Shown here in pieces: positions 1 through 12,800 of a DNA stretch of 64,000 bases. Within the stretch, counting starts at the first letter, position 1. Every line of letters starts with the position of its first letter. The notes below the pieces were generated by a model. It was not told the DNA's origin, made no database searches, and saw only the letters and a program-made list of their open reading frames with translations. The position numbers were made by a program, and so were the translations under genes. This DNA is from Xiphias gladius (Eukaryota > Chordata > Actinopteri > Istiophoriformes > Xiphiidae): contig NC_053422.1 of NCBI RefSeq assembly GCF_016859285.1, positions 19,622,001 to 19,686,000 of the forward strand. The letters run 5' to 3'.

Positions 1-433
1 CAGGATTATTACTGATTAGAATTACACAACTGATTCATTCACACACTGCATCCTAGGGGATGTGTTAATAGGACACAATACCAGAATATTTCAGGCACAC
101 GTTGTCAAAACTAATGTTGTCACATCATTTGAAATTGTGTAGCCTAACTTGACACAGTTCCCATATATTTGGAACAGTATTACCACAACCTTTCTGTTTG
201 AGATAACCATTATACTGTAGTCTGAGGGCTAAATTTAAATCCAATGGACAAACTGGTTTGACTTTTTCAGATAAATCAGCTGCTGCTTGTCATAGAAATA
301 GTAACAGGATGACTCTTATAGCGTATGGCTCTTTCAGCTGTTCGCTGATTGAAGTACATAGGTAATTGTTAGCTCACCCTCTGAGTCAGCTTGAGAGGAA
401 GGACTGACTGGTTACCTGTGTGGGTATCTCCAG
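1..433 (+). other. intron of tnip1 (5' exons outside the window)
   Basis: No coding exon is recognisable before the acceptor at 431-433. The following exon opens in phase 0 inside the protein, so this stretch is read as intron. Its AT-rich composition agrees. Confidence 0.7.
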
Positions 434-3400
434 GCCGGGTCAGTGGCAGGAGTAGTCCCCCTCCTGCCTCAGGAGAACATTGAGCTAGCGAGCCAGCTGA
501 AGAGACTAGAGAGCTCCTTCAGCATATTCGCAGAGGAGTCCAACCCGAACCAGCTGTTAGCTCACCTTGGTCGCATGGCTGTGGAGTTTCACCATCTTTC
601 CTCTAAGGTCCAAAAGAATGAGCAGAGGACCTCCCTCCTACAGGTATGCGACACAAACGATTGTGTGAAAAAAGTAAAAAAAATGCCAAAGCAACCATTT
701 TGCCTTAGAATTAAGCTATTTCTTCAAGATGGCCCAAGAATTTTTTAATTAGCATAAAGTGGGGAAAATATGTACATACGATGATTTATCATGATAAATT
801 TTAATTTATTTTAATATTAAATATATTAACTGTAAACCATTCACAGGCTGGTGTGCATTAGATTCTTCAGTGTAATTCTTCATGACATGCCAGAAGCAAT
901 AATTAAGTAGCTATAATTTACAATAAAATGTACCTTATCTCTGCTGCCTTGAAAAGACTTTTTGCGGCAGATGTTATTTGCAGGCTGTGGAGTGACGACA
1001 AAGTTCTTTGTTTGCAATCTAATGATATATGTAATAAGTTATATTCTTTTCTGGCAAGTGTTTTTTCACCACTGCGCTGTGTCTTATTCAGTAGTCCATG
1101 TGGGCTTGGCATTTGTATTCTGCATTTTGTGACACACACAGAAAGATCTACTAGTGCACAGCACTTGTCTTGATGACAAGTTAGCCAAACGTTTATTGAG
1201 GTTGGACTTGATATCAGAGACCTTTCCATTTTTGAACACATTGTAATTTAAACTTTATTAACTTTATTTTTTTTAGCGCTTTTTTAAAATAAAGTTCAGA
1301 AGTGCTTTACAATAAAAGCAGAGTGATCATGTAAAGTATTTGATATCAATTTTAAGGCCTATGAAGAGTAGGTTTTGAATTTGTAGCCATCAGTGCTTGG
1401 AACTTATCAAACATATTGCAGTTTGTATTTTAATATACAAAAGTAAAGCAGTGACAGTGGTCATATTCACATTTTTACAGGAGTTTTTTTTATTTTTCTT
1501 CCTTTTTTTTTTCTTTCTTTCCAAACCTCTCACATAAACTCAAGAAAATCATTGTTGTTAGTTTGTGGGATGAACATTTGAAGTATGGGACCATGTGTCA
1601 GAAATTTTGAGCCATAGAGGTGGGAAGTATTTCCTCTAGAATTCTGTTCATACACATGTACAGTATTCCAATATAAGTACCTTTTGTGTTTGTACCATTT
1701 GGTGGAAGGCAATTTCCTCAGGCTATGTGTGGACATACAGGAAAAAAAAGTTGATGTTATTATACAGAATGATGATATATATGGTGATAATTGTGTTTTT
1801 TTTTGTTTTATAGACTCTCTGTGAGCAGCTCAGACAGGAGAACAATGAGCTTAGAAAGAAAATGGAAGAGGACCATCATATCAGGAATCGAGACCTGGAA
1901 CAGCTGAGGTAATGTTTAACCTTCTCTTTTCATTTGACTTGTTTTTGTGTTGCTTCTGCTAGGGCAGAATCTTTATTGTTAGTAAGTTCATAAAGAACTG
2001 ATAGTGAGATGTGCAGTATATTCCCTACAAGTAACTAAAAAATACAGACACATCTTATTCTCATTATTCTGGTAGTCTTTTTTTTTTTTTTTTTAATTTA
2101 AACAGTAGGAGAATTTTGTTTCTCCTGATCTTTTGAATGTAGGATGAATCAGCCTCCCATTGCTATTTTGATGGCACCACCCTAAATTCTTTTTACTTTG
2201 TCATGGATGTTGATGAAGATGCTTTCACTTTTGATTAGAGGGATTACTCCAGGGCTGTCGGTGTCATTGCACCTAAGTGGGTAATGTAGGTTCCTCCCAA
2301 AGTACATCCTGAAGCTGTACCAAAACTTCCATCAAATTCTGGTAAGGGAAATTGTTCATGTACTATCATTTTCATTTTTCTTGCATATAGACAGGAGAAC
2401 CAGAAACTTAAGGAGCTTGTCACAGGAGGAGCGGCAGCGGCGGCAGCAGCAGCACCATCAGCAGTATCTGCTGTACCCTCTGACACCGAAGCTCCAGAGG
2501 CCAAAGATGAGCCAGTGAAGGAGGAATCTGCTGCTGTACGACCTAAAATGGAGGCCACCACGCCGCAGAAGGTAGTTCAGATTACATATCAAATTATTTA
2601 TTTCATTTTTGAACACACACGTCAAAACTTTGTTCCAACAAAGTACATTTACATACTCACATTTTTATTTTAAACTTTATTTTTCCTTTATAGAATTGCA
2701 TTCAGCAATGGTTTTCTTGATGAATTTGTGACTTAAAACTTCCTTATTTGTAAGCTCTTTTTAAAAGTGGGTGTGCAATGGAGGAATGTTGTGGATTTAG
2801 GAATGTTTTGTTGTTGCCCCCAGAGTGGAAAAGCTGCAGAGAAAACCCCAACTAAACCTTGTGATGCTGAAGTGTATGAAAAGAAGATCAAGCTTTTGGA
2901 GAAGCAGAGAAAGGATGTGAGTCTTTTTTTTTTTTTTTTTTTTCATTTTTTTTTTTTTCACTAACTGCTCATCCTCTTTTGCCATAGGGGAAAGTCTCTG
3001 TGTATTTTGTTTCCAATATGTTAAGTGTCATTTGTTTCACTTTCTGGCGCTGCTTACAGGTACTGGAGGTGAACAAGCAGTGGGACATTCAGTGGAACTC
3101 CATGAAGTCACAGTTTGAACAGAAGGTACAGTAATGACTTTACAGCTTGTATGAAGGGTGTGGGAAGACCCAGAACTGTCCTAAACTGCTATAGAGCTGT
3201 TGAAGGAGAATGAATACCTAATTCTTTCTGAATTCCTTTGAAAAACATTTTCATTTTTATCATGTTAAAGGTCACCTAAAATCAAAACACATTTGATCCA
3301 TTTTGTGAAATCTTGTCAGTTCAGTCCAATCCTCCAAGTATACTCATCTCTTTTTTTATGTTTTTTTTTTTTTTTTTTTTCTTTTCAAAAAATGTATACT

Positions 3401-6400
3401 TTGGCCTGTGCAGAGTTCAAAGACTTTTTCCACACGTCAGGGTTCTTTTATTCTGCATCTTCCATAAAAGTGTCCTTGCTCAATATAAATAATGTAAGTA
3501 CTTGGAATAAACAGCCCTGTATCTGTTCCCTAGGTTCAAAATGAACTCTGTTCAACTGTGTCATCCACTGAACTCATTTCAAGTTTAGTAACTGTCCTCC
3601 TAACCTAAAGGCCAGATATTACTCTGAATATTTAGGTGTCACTTCAGTTCATGAATTACTATTGCTACTGTTATACTAGTAACACATTTTGAAATTGAAA
3701 ACAGTTGAATTTAATTTTAGGTTTCTGTATTAACACTTTTCCTAAAAAAGGATAAATTACGCCATAAAATAGGTGAACATTACTTAAGACTATACAGTCA
3801 GAAAATGCCAAAGATAGTATTATCTTACTACCAGGATTTAAAATTATTAGTTGTAGCATTGTGACACCAATGGTCACATTTTAAAATTGTGTCAGTGGAA
3901 TATTCTTAATAATTTTTTTCTAATGTTAATGTTGACAGCTTTTTTTAAGTAAGTGAAATGACAGATGGCGAGTATTTTGTAATTCATAAATATCTTTAAG
4001 GAACACAGGACACTTTTTTCCTGCATCAGTTTGTATTGAAGCAGATGTCTGTGTGTTTGTGTGTGTTTTTTCGTTTTTTTTTTTCTTTCTTTTTCTTTTC
4101 TATGTGCTTGTCCAGTGGAAAAGGTGCAATCTTGCAATAGTTCGCTATCTGAGCATACTTACCACAAGGCCTGTCACACTTCAGTAAGAATTCCCCTCAC
4201 CTCTCTGGTACCCACTGACTTCCTGCTGTGGTGCAGTCAGAGGGCAGCAGACACACACAAATGTACACACTCTCACACTCTCATACTCACACACCTACAC
4301 TTCTGCACATCCACAATAATGAACCAGCAACATTCACACTTTGTTGAGACAGGGACACCATGCAACCTAGGGTTTAAACCGCAGAACCCTAGATGTATCC
4401 ATTTGCGTCACTAGGTTCGTTCATATTTTACACAAAAACAGAACTGCCTGTGTTTGCAAATACATCCTTGCTGCTTTGGCTTGGTTTATAATTTGATAAC
4501 ACACATTTCTAAGGCGGTATCTTAACACATACACCAGCTGATGTTTATTTTTACCAGAGGGTTGTTAATCACCGAATCACTTATTTTTTCTTTTGCTTTT
4601 TGCTTTGTGTTTGAGAATTATACCTTACACCTGTGATAAGTGGATTCAGTGAATACTGTCCATAACTAAATGGTTTACATTGTCCCTCAGATCACAGACC
4701 TCAGACAAAGGCTGGCTGAGTCCCAGAAAACCGTGCTTGAGCTGGAAGCAGAGCGAGAGCAGAGGCAGCGCGACTACGACAAGAAGCTGCTGCTGGCCAA
4801 GTCCAAGATTGAAAATGTACAGGTGCGAATACATGGACACAAAGCATAGGTGAAATACAGTAGGTGTAAACATTTCAAGGCCAGGAAAAACCGAAAAAAA
4901 ATTTGCAGAATACCTTAAGAAAGGTGTTGTCAATGTTTTTGGGTGTGTTTCAGGGGGAAAAGGAGTGTCTCAACTCTGAGACCACTGAACTGAAGCAGAA
5001 AATTCGCTACCTGCAGGATCAGCTGCTGCCCCTGAGCAAACAGAGAGAGTACCAGGAGAAGGAGATCCAACGCCTAAACAGGGTGAGTGTGGAAGAGAAG
5101 CAAAAAGAGAGTGATGATGGACGGAGACATTTCTTTCTGTGTAATACTTGATCTGTCTCACATCAGGCTTTAGAAGAAGCCTTAAACCTGCACTCCCCTT
5201 CATCCTCTCAACAACCACCTGGCCAGGGTAACTTTGCAGATGCAGCCAATAACCTGAAGAAACAGGAACTGCTCACTCAAATTGCTGTACTCAAAGAACA
5301 GGTCAGACATACAACAAATCATTCACACACACATAGTTCTACTGCAATTATTCATACATTTCCTCAGCTGCTTTTAATCACCGTTTTGTACTTCAGGTGA
5401 AGATCTTTGAAGAAGACTTCAGGAAAGAGAGGAGTGACAGAGAGCGAATGAATGAAGAAAAAGAGGACTTGAGGCGGCAAGTTGAGAGACTTCAGGGTCA
5501 GATTACTAATTTGACCAATCAGGTAAAATATGTGTTTACAGTGTATTCTCCTGTGTGTGGCATGATCAGGAAAGATTTAGTAGTTAGTTTAGTTTCTTGC
5601 ATTGAATAACTTTTATAACTGAACTGCTTTCTAATGTGGGGTTTGTATTGGTTTCTTCTATTGTGTGTTGTTTGTTTAGCTTCATCAGGCACAGAACGAG
5701 TGTCAGAGAGAACGTACAGAAAGATGTAAGCTGGAGAGACTGCAGATGCATCACAAACAGGTACTGGCTGCCGCTCAGGTCTGAGCCTGGTAGTATTGCA
5801 GACGTATAGAAACGGTGAAGGAAAGGTTGCTGGCAGTTTGCATAGGTGGTTTGTTTTTTTTTTTTTTTTTTTTTTCGCACATTTTTTCACATTTCCAGCT
5901 CTTCAAGCTATTTTTTCTTTTTTTCTTTGCCTTTTTTTGCTGCCTATGCAGTAGTTCAAAAGAGTTGGTAAACATTGCCCAGAGCCCCTTTTGACAGAAT
6001 GCAGATGCTGACTAGAATACTTTAATAAGTTTTTTAAGTGAACAAAAACCAGTACTCCACAGACCAGCCCTCCCAGCAGCTAGCATTGTTGTCAGTGCAT
6101 TGGGATCGGCACATTTACATCTACACTGGGACTGGCTGGCAGGCGGCGGCAGAGGAGGCAGTCAGCAGCATGCAGGCCCACAGCAGCAGCCCCCGCTGTC
6201 GCGCTAGCGCAGCTGCTGCACTGATTGGGGATCACGTGTGGGGTGTGGATCCTTGAGGCAGCAGGCGCAGGCAATCCAGACCAGAGCCCCCCTCACACCC
6301 TCAGTCCCCCGCTGGCTGAGCCCCCCCCCCCTGTGGTCCCTTGTGCAGTGTGGGTGGGGGGAGGGGGGGGGGGAGGCCAGCCCCCCCCCCCCCCCCCGGA

Positions 6401-7775
6401 TGCCAGCGCGCGCCAGGCGCCGCAGCCGCAGCCGCAGCCGCAGCCGCAGCACCGCCCCCTGTGCGAGACTTCCAGCCTGTTACCCCGGTAAGGGTCCTCT
6501 AAGGCCCCTCTGTCTCTGTCTCTGGAGTGACTGGTTCACTGAGGAAACAAGGCCCTTTTTTTTCTCTTACTCCCCTTATCTGTTGAGAGGAACAAGCAGA
6601 AGTAGTTAGGTCTAAAAGAGGCTCAGCCTAGCCACGCTTACATTCAATACAATTGTTAGGCTACAGCAGAGTTAAGGGCTTCTGGTTATGATGAATGAGG
6701 ATATTTAAAGGTTTCAACTAAGGTGGTGCTTTCTCTTTGGTCAGGGTTTTCCTTGGCAGTCATCATTCCCACAGCCCAGAGGGGCCAGAGCAGTTGGAGA
6801 AAGTTCAAGACCACCACCAGAGAATGCAGGTACTTTACAGCAACCCAAGTACAATATTTAATTCTTATACTTTGTTATAAATGACATTTTTGTACACAAT
6901 GTTATTAGTCAAAGGATAAAGCTGGTGTTACTATAATTAACCTTATTGTCAACAAAATTCTGTGAAAAGACCAAAACCAACAATGTATTCATAGTTGTAG
7001 TCTGTCTCTCGATCCTTTTTTTATTACCTTACCCTGTATATGGCTCTCAGCCCTAAGCCCATTTCCTCATACTGAAGATGTAAATCTTTAAAAATGAGTC
7101 ACAAATGTATAGTAAGATTTTAAAAAGGCCTAAATAATTTCATAAAACAGCTGGACACTGTAGTTTTTAGCAAATTCTACTCAAACGGGAGTAAACACTG
7201 CACATAGGTTGGGGACTATTTTCAGCTGTGGATGAATACCCGCTAGTCTGAATTCATGGCATTATGACAGTGTTTATGGGACTGAGTTAAAATAAACAAC
7301 ATTCCTCATAATGAATTTATGTCACTCAGTACAATGATGAGGCCCATTTATGTGGTTTTTTTAGCAGTTTTATGACGACAATGGAGGTCAGTGGCACAAA
7401 CAAATAAACTTAATCAGGCTTTGTCTACACAGACAATACTTGTTAGGGGATCAATTGTTTGTTTGTTTTGGTCTTTTCAAGGGATTTGCTGACAGTAAAA
7501 AAAAAAACAAACAAAATATTGGCAGCATCCTTTTATGCAAAGCATCAGTCTCCCGGGCTTTTTGTGTATTTTTTACTCATTAAAATACACCACAAAATGG
7601 CCGCTTCTGCTGTATTTAATTTAAAAAGTGTAGAGCAGCAAAGTTTGCGACTGTGCTGGTAGTAGAGTCTTTTTCCTTTTGTGTATCTGTAGATCAGTCA
7701 GCAGCAGGAGCTGCAGCTGCAGCAGCAGGATTTGGAAAAAGGGATCGACAGACCATTGACCCTGGAAAGCACTAA
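434..7775 (+). CDS. tnip1: tnip1 (TNFAIP3-interacting protein 1, ABIN-1), 3' part of gene, spliced
   Basis: Adaptor that binds A20 and linear/K63 ubiquitin chains and dampens TNF/TLR-to-NF-kB signalling (family knowledge). Exons seen: 434-643, 1814-1908, 2391-2571, 2824-2916, 3060-3125, 4691-4822, 4954-5082, 5167-5301, 5397-5522, 5680-5760, probably 6407-6487, 6745-6829 and 7693-7775 (TAA at 7773). All boundaries are GT-AG and phases are continuous, giving about 498 residues; the N-terminus lies before the window. The protein is mostly coiled coil. LGRMAVEFHHLSSKVQKNEQ matches ABIN-1. LEVNKQWDIQWNSMKSQFEQ matches ABIN homology domain 1, the A20-binding region. Exon 5397-5522 encodes the UBAN ubiquitin-binding motif (DFRKERSDRERMNEEKEDLR), with its conserved D-F, E-R and R-E residues. 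Exon 2391-2571 adds an alanine-rich linker. The C-terminal exons (VRDFQPVTPGFPWQSSFPQP, ending in GKRDRQTIDPGKH) do not resemble the human C-terminus I know. The acceptor at 6406 sits next to a 17-C run and is the weakest boundary. Confidence 0.93.
5397..5522 (+). CDS. tnip1: tnip1 UBAN exon (ubiquitin-binding domain)
   Basis: A 126-nt, phase-0 exon encoding 42 residues that begin VKIFEEDFRKERSDRERMNE. It carries the UBAN signature shared by ABIN proteins, NEMO and optineurin: the paired Asp-Phe, the Glu-Arg and the downstream Arg-Glu/Lys-Glu positions that contact linear diubiquitin are all present. No residue I know to be essential is missing, so ubiquitin binding is probably retained. Acceptor cttcag at 5391-5396, donor GTAAAA at 5523. 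Confidence 0.93.
6300..6487 (+). other. tnip1 GC-rich, proline/alanine-rich segment with uncertain exon edge
   Basis: The segment contains a run of eleven G (6363-6373), a run of 17 C (6381-6397) and a CCGCAG repeat (about 6419-6450). Read in the frame that joins the downstream exon, the end gives poly-Ala then PPPVRDFQPVTP, with donor GTAAGG at 6488. An acceptor at 6401-6406 gives the phase needed to join the exon ending at 5760. Other AGs nearby give the wrong phase. Homopolymer length errors in the assembly could shift this. Confidence 0.5.
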
Positions 7776-9272
7776 AGCATCACCGTACCCACCTGATGGA
7801 GTCTGGGTAGTAGCATGAAATCAGTTTGTTTTTGAGTTGACAAGGTGTGATTTGATCTATAATTTTCCTACTGAACTGTAGATATCCTATTGTAATGTTG
7901 TTTATACTTGCGTTTTATAAGGCTATTTGTGAAACACTTCGCTATTCTGAATATATACATAAAATATTATTATTATTATTATTGTTATTTTTTTTAAAAT
8001 CAGGAACTGAAGTCATTTGTTTAATAGGTTAGAATAATTAACAGTTTTTTGTTTTGTTTTTTTTCCCAGAAAATATACCTATGTGATGGTCTGCAAATAT
8101 GTAACAACTTGACACTTAGTTTGTTACTTGTAGGGTTACAGGAAGCCATTCCCCAATATGACTAAAACTACATATACTCATTCCAACAATGAATGATTAT
8201 ATAGGTACATTGAATCATAGAATTTACAATGTGAATGTTGATTGATTTATGAGGATTTCTTCAGTACCATCGATGTTACAGAACTGTCCCATATGTGTAA
8301 CTGTTCAAAAGTGGTTGTTGAAATACAAAAATTTTGGGAAATGAATTTTGATGGTATCATACCAAAAACATGATTGTGATTATTGATAATTTATTTATAA
8401 CCTGCTGTTTTGATAGTTGCATTGACTAAGTGTAAATCATTGTCTTTAGTAATGCTGTTCTTTCTATGTTGTTAGTGTAATCCCAATATATTGTAGCTAT
8501 TGACATTGTATGTTTGTATCAGACACAGTACACAATGCACAATACATACACAACCTTTTTTTCCCCATGATGATGGACCTAATCTCATTAAACACAACAC
8601 TTGTACTTGACCACAACTGATTGGATCACTCATTCCGATATTCATACTCATCTCGCTGCATCCTGTACTATTAACCCCAACCCAACATACAGTATCTAGG
8701 GTAAAAGCACTAAAACCTTTAGTCAGCAGCGATGAGCACCCTCCTCTTCATCCTCAAATACCTGATATTTCATATTACCTGAATGAGTAGTAGAACTGAA
8801 ACGTTCAAATTCTCCTCAAACAGCAGAAAGGGGAAGAGTTTCATCAGTACTTTGAGGTCCTAGATCCAGTGTTACAGCAGTGCAGCCGCTCCTCAGAGGA
8901 CTACCTCTGCCAGCATGTCTGGCTTTGCTCTCTGTCAGGAGAGAGAGTCAAGAGCCCTGATAGCAGACACAGGATCCACACCTCGAGATGTTGTGTGTGT
9001 GTTACTATTTTAAACCTAGATCTAATCTCAAATCAAGTTTTAACTGAATACCCATTAAGATTTCCTGAGTAAAGTCAATATCAGGTAGTCAGATGAAGGG
9101 CTTCAGAATGTGTGCACATTAATTTGAAAAAGGCTCCATTTTATCAAACAAGTTACAGAGTTACAGGGAACAGAATCCTGATGAGTGACAGCTGAAATGA
9201 GACATTTGCAGAATTGCACTTTGAAAGGTATGCTGTAATTACTGGCAGTTGTATTTTCTTGGTTTGTAGCCC

Positions 9273-9304
<32 letters not shown>

Positions 9305-9340
9305 GCTGTAGGCAAAAGCACATGTGAGACTTTTTGTATT

Positions 9341-9346
9341 TGACTT
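9341..9346 (+). terminator. candidate tnip1 polyadenylation signal AATAAA
   Basis: Canonical hexamer on the plus strand 1.57 kb after the tnip1 stop. An ATTAAA near 8587 is an alternative. There is no transcript evidence. Confidence 0.4.
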
Positions 9347-9548
9347 GCTTAATAAATCTATTCTAAGTGTCTAATAGTATCTTACACTGCTTATGTTCAT
9401 ATTTTGTCCATTATTTATTACAGGTTAGAAATATCAGGGAGCCACAAATTTGCTATATCACCTTCACCTCTCCGTGACATAACACCCACAGTATAACACT
9501 TGTTTCTCGTAAAGGAAGGTCTGCACGTCAGTTTGTTGTTCTCCAGGA

Positions 9549-9554
9549 TTTATT
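9549..9554 (-). terminator. gpx3 polyadenylation signal AATAAA
   Basis: Minus-strand AATAAA about 300 nt after the gpx3 stop codon and about 120 nt beyond the SECIS element, which is the expected order stop, SECIS, poly(A). Confidence 0.6.
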
Positions 9555-9663
9555 GAAAGAAAGTAATCAGTATTTACGCTGTAATGGCTAACAGGTCCTG
9601 GGCAGGGAAGATGACATGATGCCGTGGGATTGCAGGGCAGCCTGAATGCACTGAAGAGCTGGC

Positions 9664-9730
9664 CTGAGCCCCAGACTCTGAGGAGGCACCACAGAGATCC
9701 TGTTTTCAAGCCTCCTCTTCATTCTACATG
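9664..9730 (-). promoter_or_regulatory. SECIS element of gpx3 (type 2 form)
   Basis: The minus-strand 3' UTR carries the full SECIS signature. The quartet ATGA is at 9722-9719, followed by a perfect 8-bp stem (GAGGAGGC with GCCTCCTC). The apical run GAAAA begins 12 nt after the quartet, a small ACAG/CTGT upper stem makes it a type 2 element, and the opposing GA of the kink-turn is near 9677. A weaker basal helix flanks the quartet. Its place, 130 nt after the stop, and its strand match what is needed to decode the in-frame TGA at 11578-11580. I found it by eye; no folding was run. Confidence 0.85.
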
Positions 9731-9854
9731 CCATCTTCAGGTATCAGAAACTGTTAACATTACTCTTTTACATTCTGCCTATGCTCTACTTATCCTGTAT
9801 ATGTCATTACAGTTACTTCATTAGATGGACAATCCTCTATGATGGATCTGATAT

Positions 9855-12800
9855 CTAATTAAAAAAATCCTGGGTGTAGCGTTGGAGCAGGTACCTATGA
9901 ATTTCAACTCGGACCAAAGAAATGTTGACACTCGGGTGCCACCTCATCACGGGCTTCCCGTCTGGCCCCACCAGAAACTTCTCAAAGTTCCACTTAATGT
10001 CGCTGATCTTCAAAGGCTCCCAGAACAACCTCTTATCAGTGTTACCAAAGTTGTCTCCAACTGGAGGGCAGGATTTCTGTATGGCAGAAAGCACATGACT
10101 ATAATGAGAGCAACAAAGTCCCAGTGCACAGTCAAGTGAATAATCTCCACCCGATAGATCTGTATGGGCAAAGACTTTGATTTTCACAACATCTACTTTG
10201 TTTTGTAAATTGATCATTTACACGAAGGTAAAATGACGTACTGTTCATCCAGTACAACCAGCAAACCTAGTGAGACTTTTTCAGTGGATCAGAAACATTC
10301 AGAGTCCATAAGGCATTAATAGCCATCTATACAGTATTTGGGAAATACCTCATGCTGGCTTCGGCGGTGTGTGTGCTTCTGCGCCAGGTTTGAACAGATC
10401 TTAGCACTATTCAGTTTGACTTATCAGGTCAAAAGTTACAGTAGTTTCTTTCACGCATGCACTGTTTAAAAACTCTCAAACAGCACCCAGCCTAAGGTGA
10501 CAGATGCTGGAAAAAATGAGATTGATGTTTGACCAAAGAGTCTGCGCACAGCTGGAGGACACCTTTAGTTAAAACACCGGTTACCTCACAGGCTCCCTCT
10601 ATTGAGATACAGTATGAATTTAAATATTTAGATGACGTACTTTGCTATTAGACCAGAACTCACCTTAAGGAAAGTGAAAATCTCTTGCTCGTCTTTTCCA
10701 TTCACATCACCTTTCTCAAACAGCAGGAAGTTTGGAACAAATCCATTACCTGGTCTGACATGCCTGGAATCCAGAAAGAGGGCAGCTTATCAGCGGGCGT
10801 GCCTCTGAGCTCTTTGTGCCTTGGCAGCTACCCTAAATTCACTACAAGCTGAGCAAAACCACACAGTGTATTACAGAGGCTTTGCTAGGGATAGAAGATG
10901 ACTGATGGAACCTCAGACATAGTGTAAATCCTGTGTGTGTGAGAGGCCACTAATAGAAACCAAACTCCTTGCCAAGGGATGTTTTCCCTGGTTAAATGAA
11001 GCTTTGTTGATTGACAGAAGGTTTACCAATATTGTAAATTTCTCTCTAAATTCCCCTATGAAGGTTCTTAGTTTACAACACATTACAATATGTACTGACA
11101 TTTAGGGGATTCTCCTGTTTCACATCTAGTATAGGCTTCCAGCAGAAGACACTTTCAAGTTCCCGAAAAGCTGATGTTTGGTGAAAGATTTTTTTTTTTT
11201 TTTTTACTGATAGCAATTATATAGTACATAGTTTTGACCTCACTGTCACGCCTTCGCTGTTGTCTTACAGTGTTTTCATTGTGGCTGACCTAAAAATAGA
11301 CCAGCACTGAACAAGAGAGATTTCTCACTTTAAAGCTGGCAGGATTTCATGTTTTTGCCCTGGTTCCTGTTTCCCAAATTGGTTGCAGGGAAAGCCAAGT
11401 ATGGTGAGCCCAAGGGGTTTCATGTCCTCATGTAGTGCATTCAGTTCTGATAAGAGAAAAGGAGAAGTTAAGTGTCTTCAGGTGGAGAAGCACCTTTTTA
11501 AAAAAAACAAAACAAAATAAAACACAATAATGATGCCCGTGCTGCTGTTTCTTACCCGCATACTGAAAGGTGTACCCTCAGTATGTAGCCACGTTGACGA
11601 TGAGGACACTCTTGCCTGCGTATTCACTCAAGTTGACGGTGCGACTCCCGTTCAGTGTCTTTGCGCGGTATGTGTAAATAGTGCCATCTGTAGATGAGTC
11701 ACACCGCTGGGGGTACAGACACAGGTCAAATCAGGTTATATTGGTTTTAACTGATAAACAGGAAACACAGTTACCTGCTACTTTTTTAGTGTAGTATTTT
11801 TATTTTTCTAGATACATATGTGTACAAAACAAATACCTTCCGTAACGACTTATCATGCAGGACATTATGTCCATTATTTGCTTTTAGATGATCTGTACAC
11901 GAGTGTCTGCAACACAAACGTTATCGCCAGTGGTAGGCCTTGACATGGCTTTGACTACTCTCGCTTCATACAAATGTTTGATTATGGGTGGTGTGTTTGC
12001 AACAGTTCAGTCACCCAATCTTTTTAATGATTTGTTTCATGAGTCATTTCTTGTAAATGGTTTCAAAAACGAAACAAAAAAAACTTAAAAAAAAACACAA
12101 AAAAAAACATTGCTGCCTAACAAACGTTAAGCACAAACGTGTCTGTTGTTTGTATGTGCTGTAATGTATAAATGAATGAAAGTAATGATAACAAAATAAC
12201 ATTGGCTTTTTGAATCATAGTTCTGTGACAAAGAAGTTGGTGGGTAATATAACAAAAACTCATGATATGTATATGAGATCATGAAGCCTCTCACATGAAA
12301 AGGTTTGCTACCTTTATTTGTCTCACGCGAAGGCAAATTATATATGTTTTTGTTTTGGACTGTTAGTTGGACAAAACAGGACTTCTGAATGCGTCATTTT
12401 CGGCTCTGAGACATTTTACACGATTAATTGGGAAAATAATCTGCAGATTACATTGATATGGAAAATAGTTTGCGGTTGCAGCTCTACACGAGTCTATTAT
12501 ATTTAATTTGAGGAAGTGTGGCAATCGAGATAATATCCCTGCTGAAGGAAAGCTTAGTATCCAGTTTTTCCTGAAAGAAAACACAATTTTGGTGTGCTGG
12601 GAAACGCTGACAGGGCCCTGAAGGTCAACCAGACCATTTATCTGCTGTTTCTACAGTCTGTCCTGTTTTTTTAAGAGCAAACATCGGGAAATTTCTTTCT
12701 AACCAAATGGATCCCAAAAAGCTTTACTTGACTATCAGGACTTCTTGATACACAAGTTTGCAAGCATGTCAATCACAGGGCATTAGAGACCGATATTGCA

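Larger units (their letters stand above)
7776..9854. other. convergent 3' region of tnip1 (+) and gpx3 (-)
   Basis: No coding sequence is seen between the tnip1 stop (7775) and the gpx3 stop (9855). The plus strand has a canonical AATAAA at 9341-9346, a plausible end for tnip1. The minus strand has AATAAA at 9549-9554, about 120 nt past the gpx3 SECIS. The two signals are about 200 bp apart, so the 3' UTRs would abut or slightly overlap depending on the true cleavage sites. Confidence 0.55.

Noticed and set aside
6225..6609. GC-rich frames of 88 and 123 codons
   Set aside because: Homopolymer-driven frames over the tnip1 exon at 6407-6487. The frame that joins the neighbouring exons is a third one.
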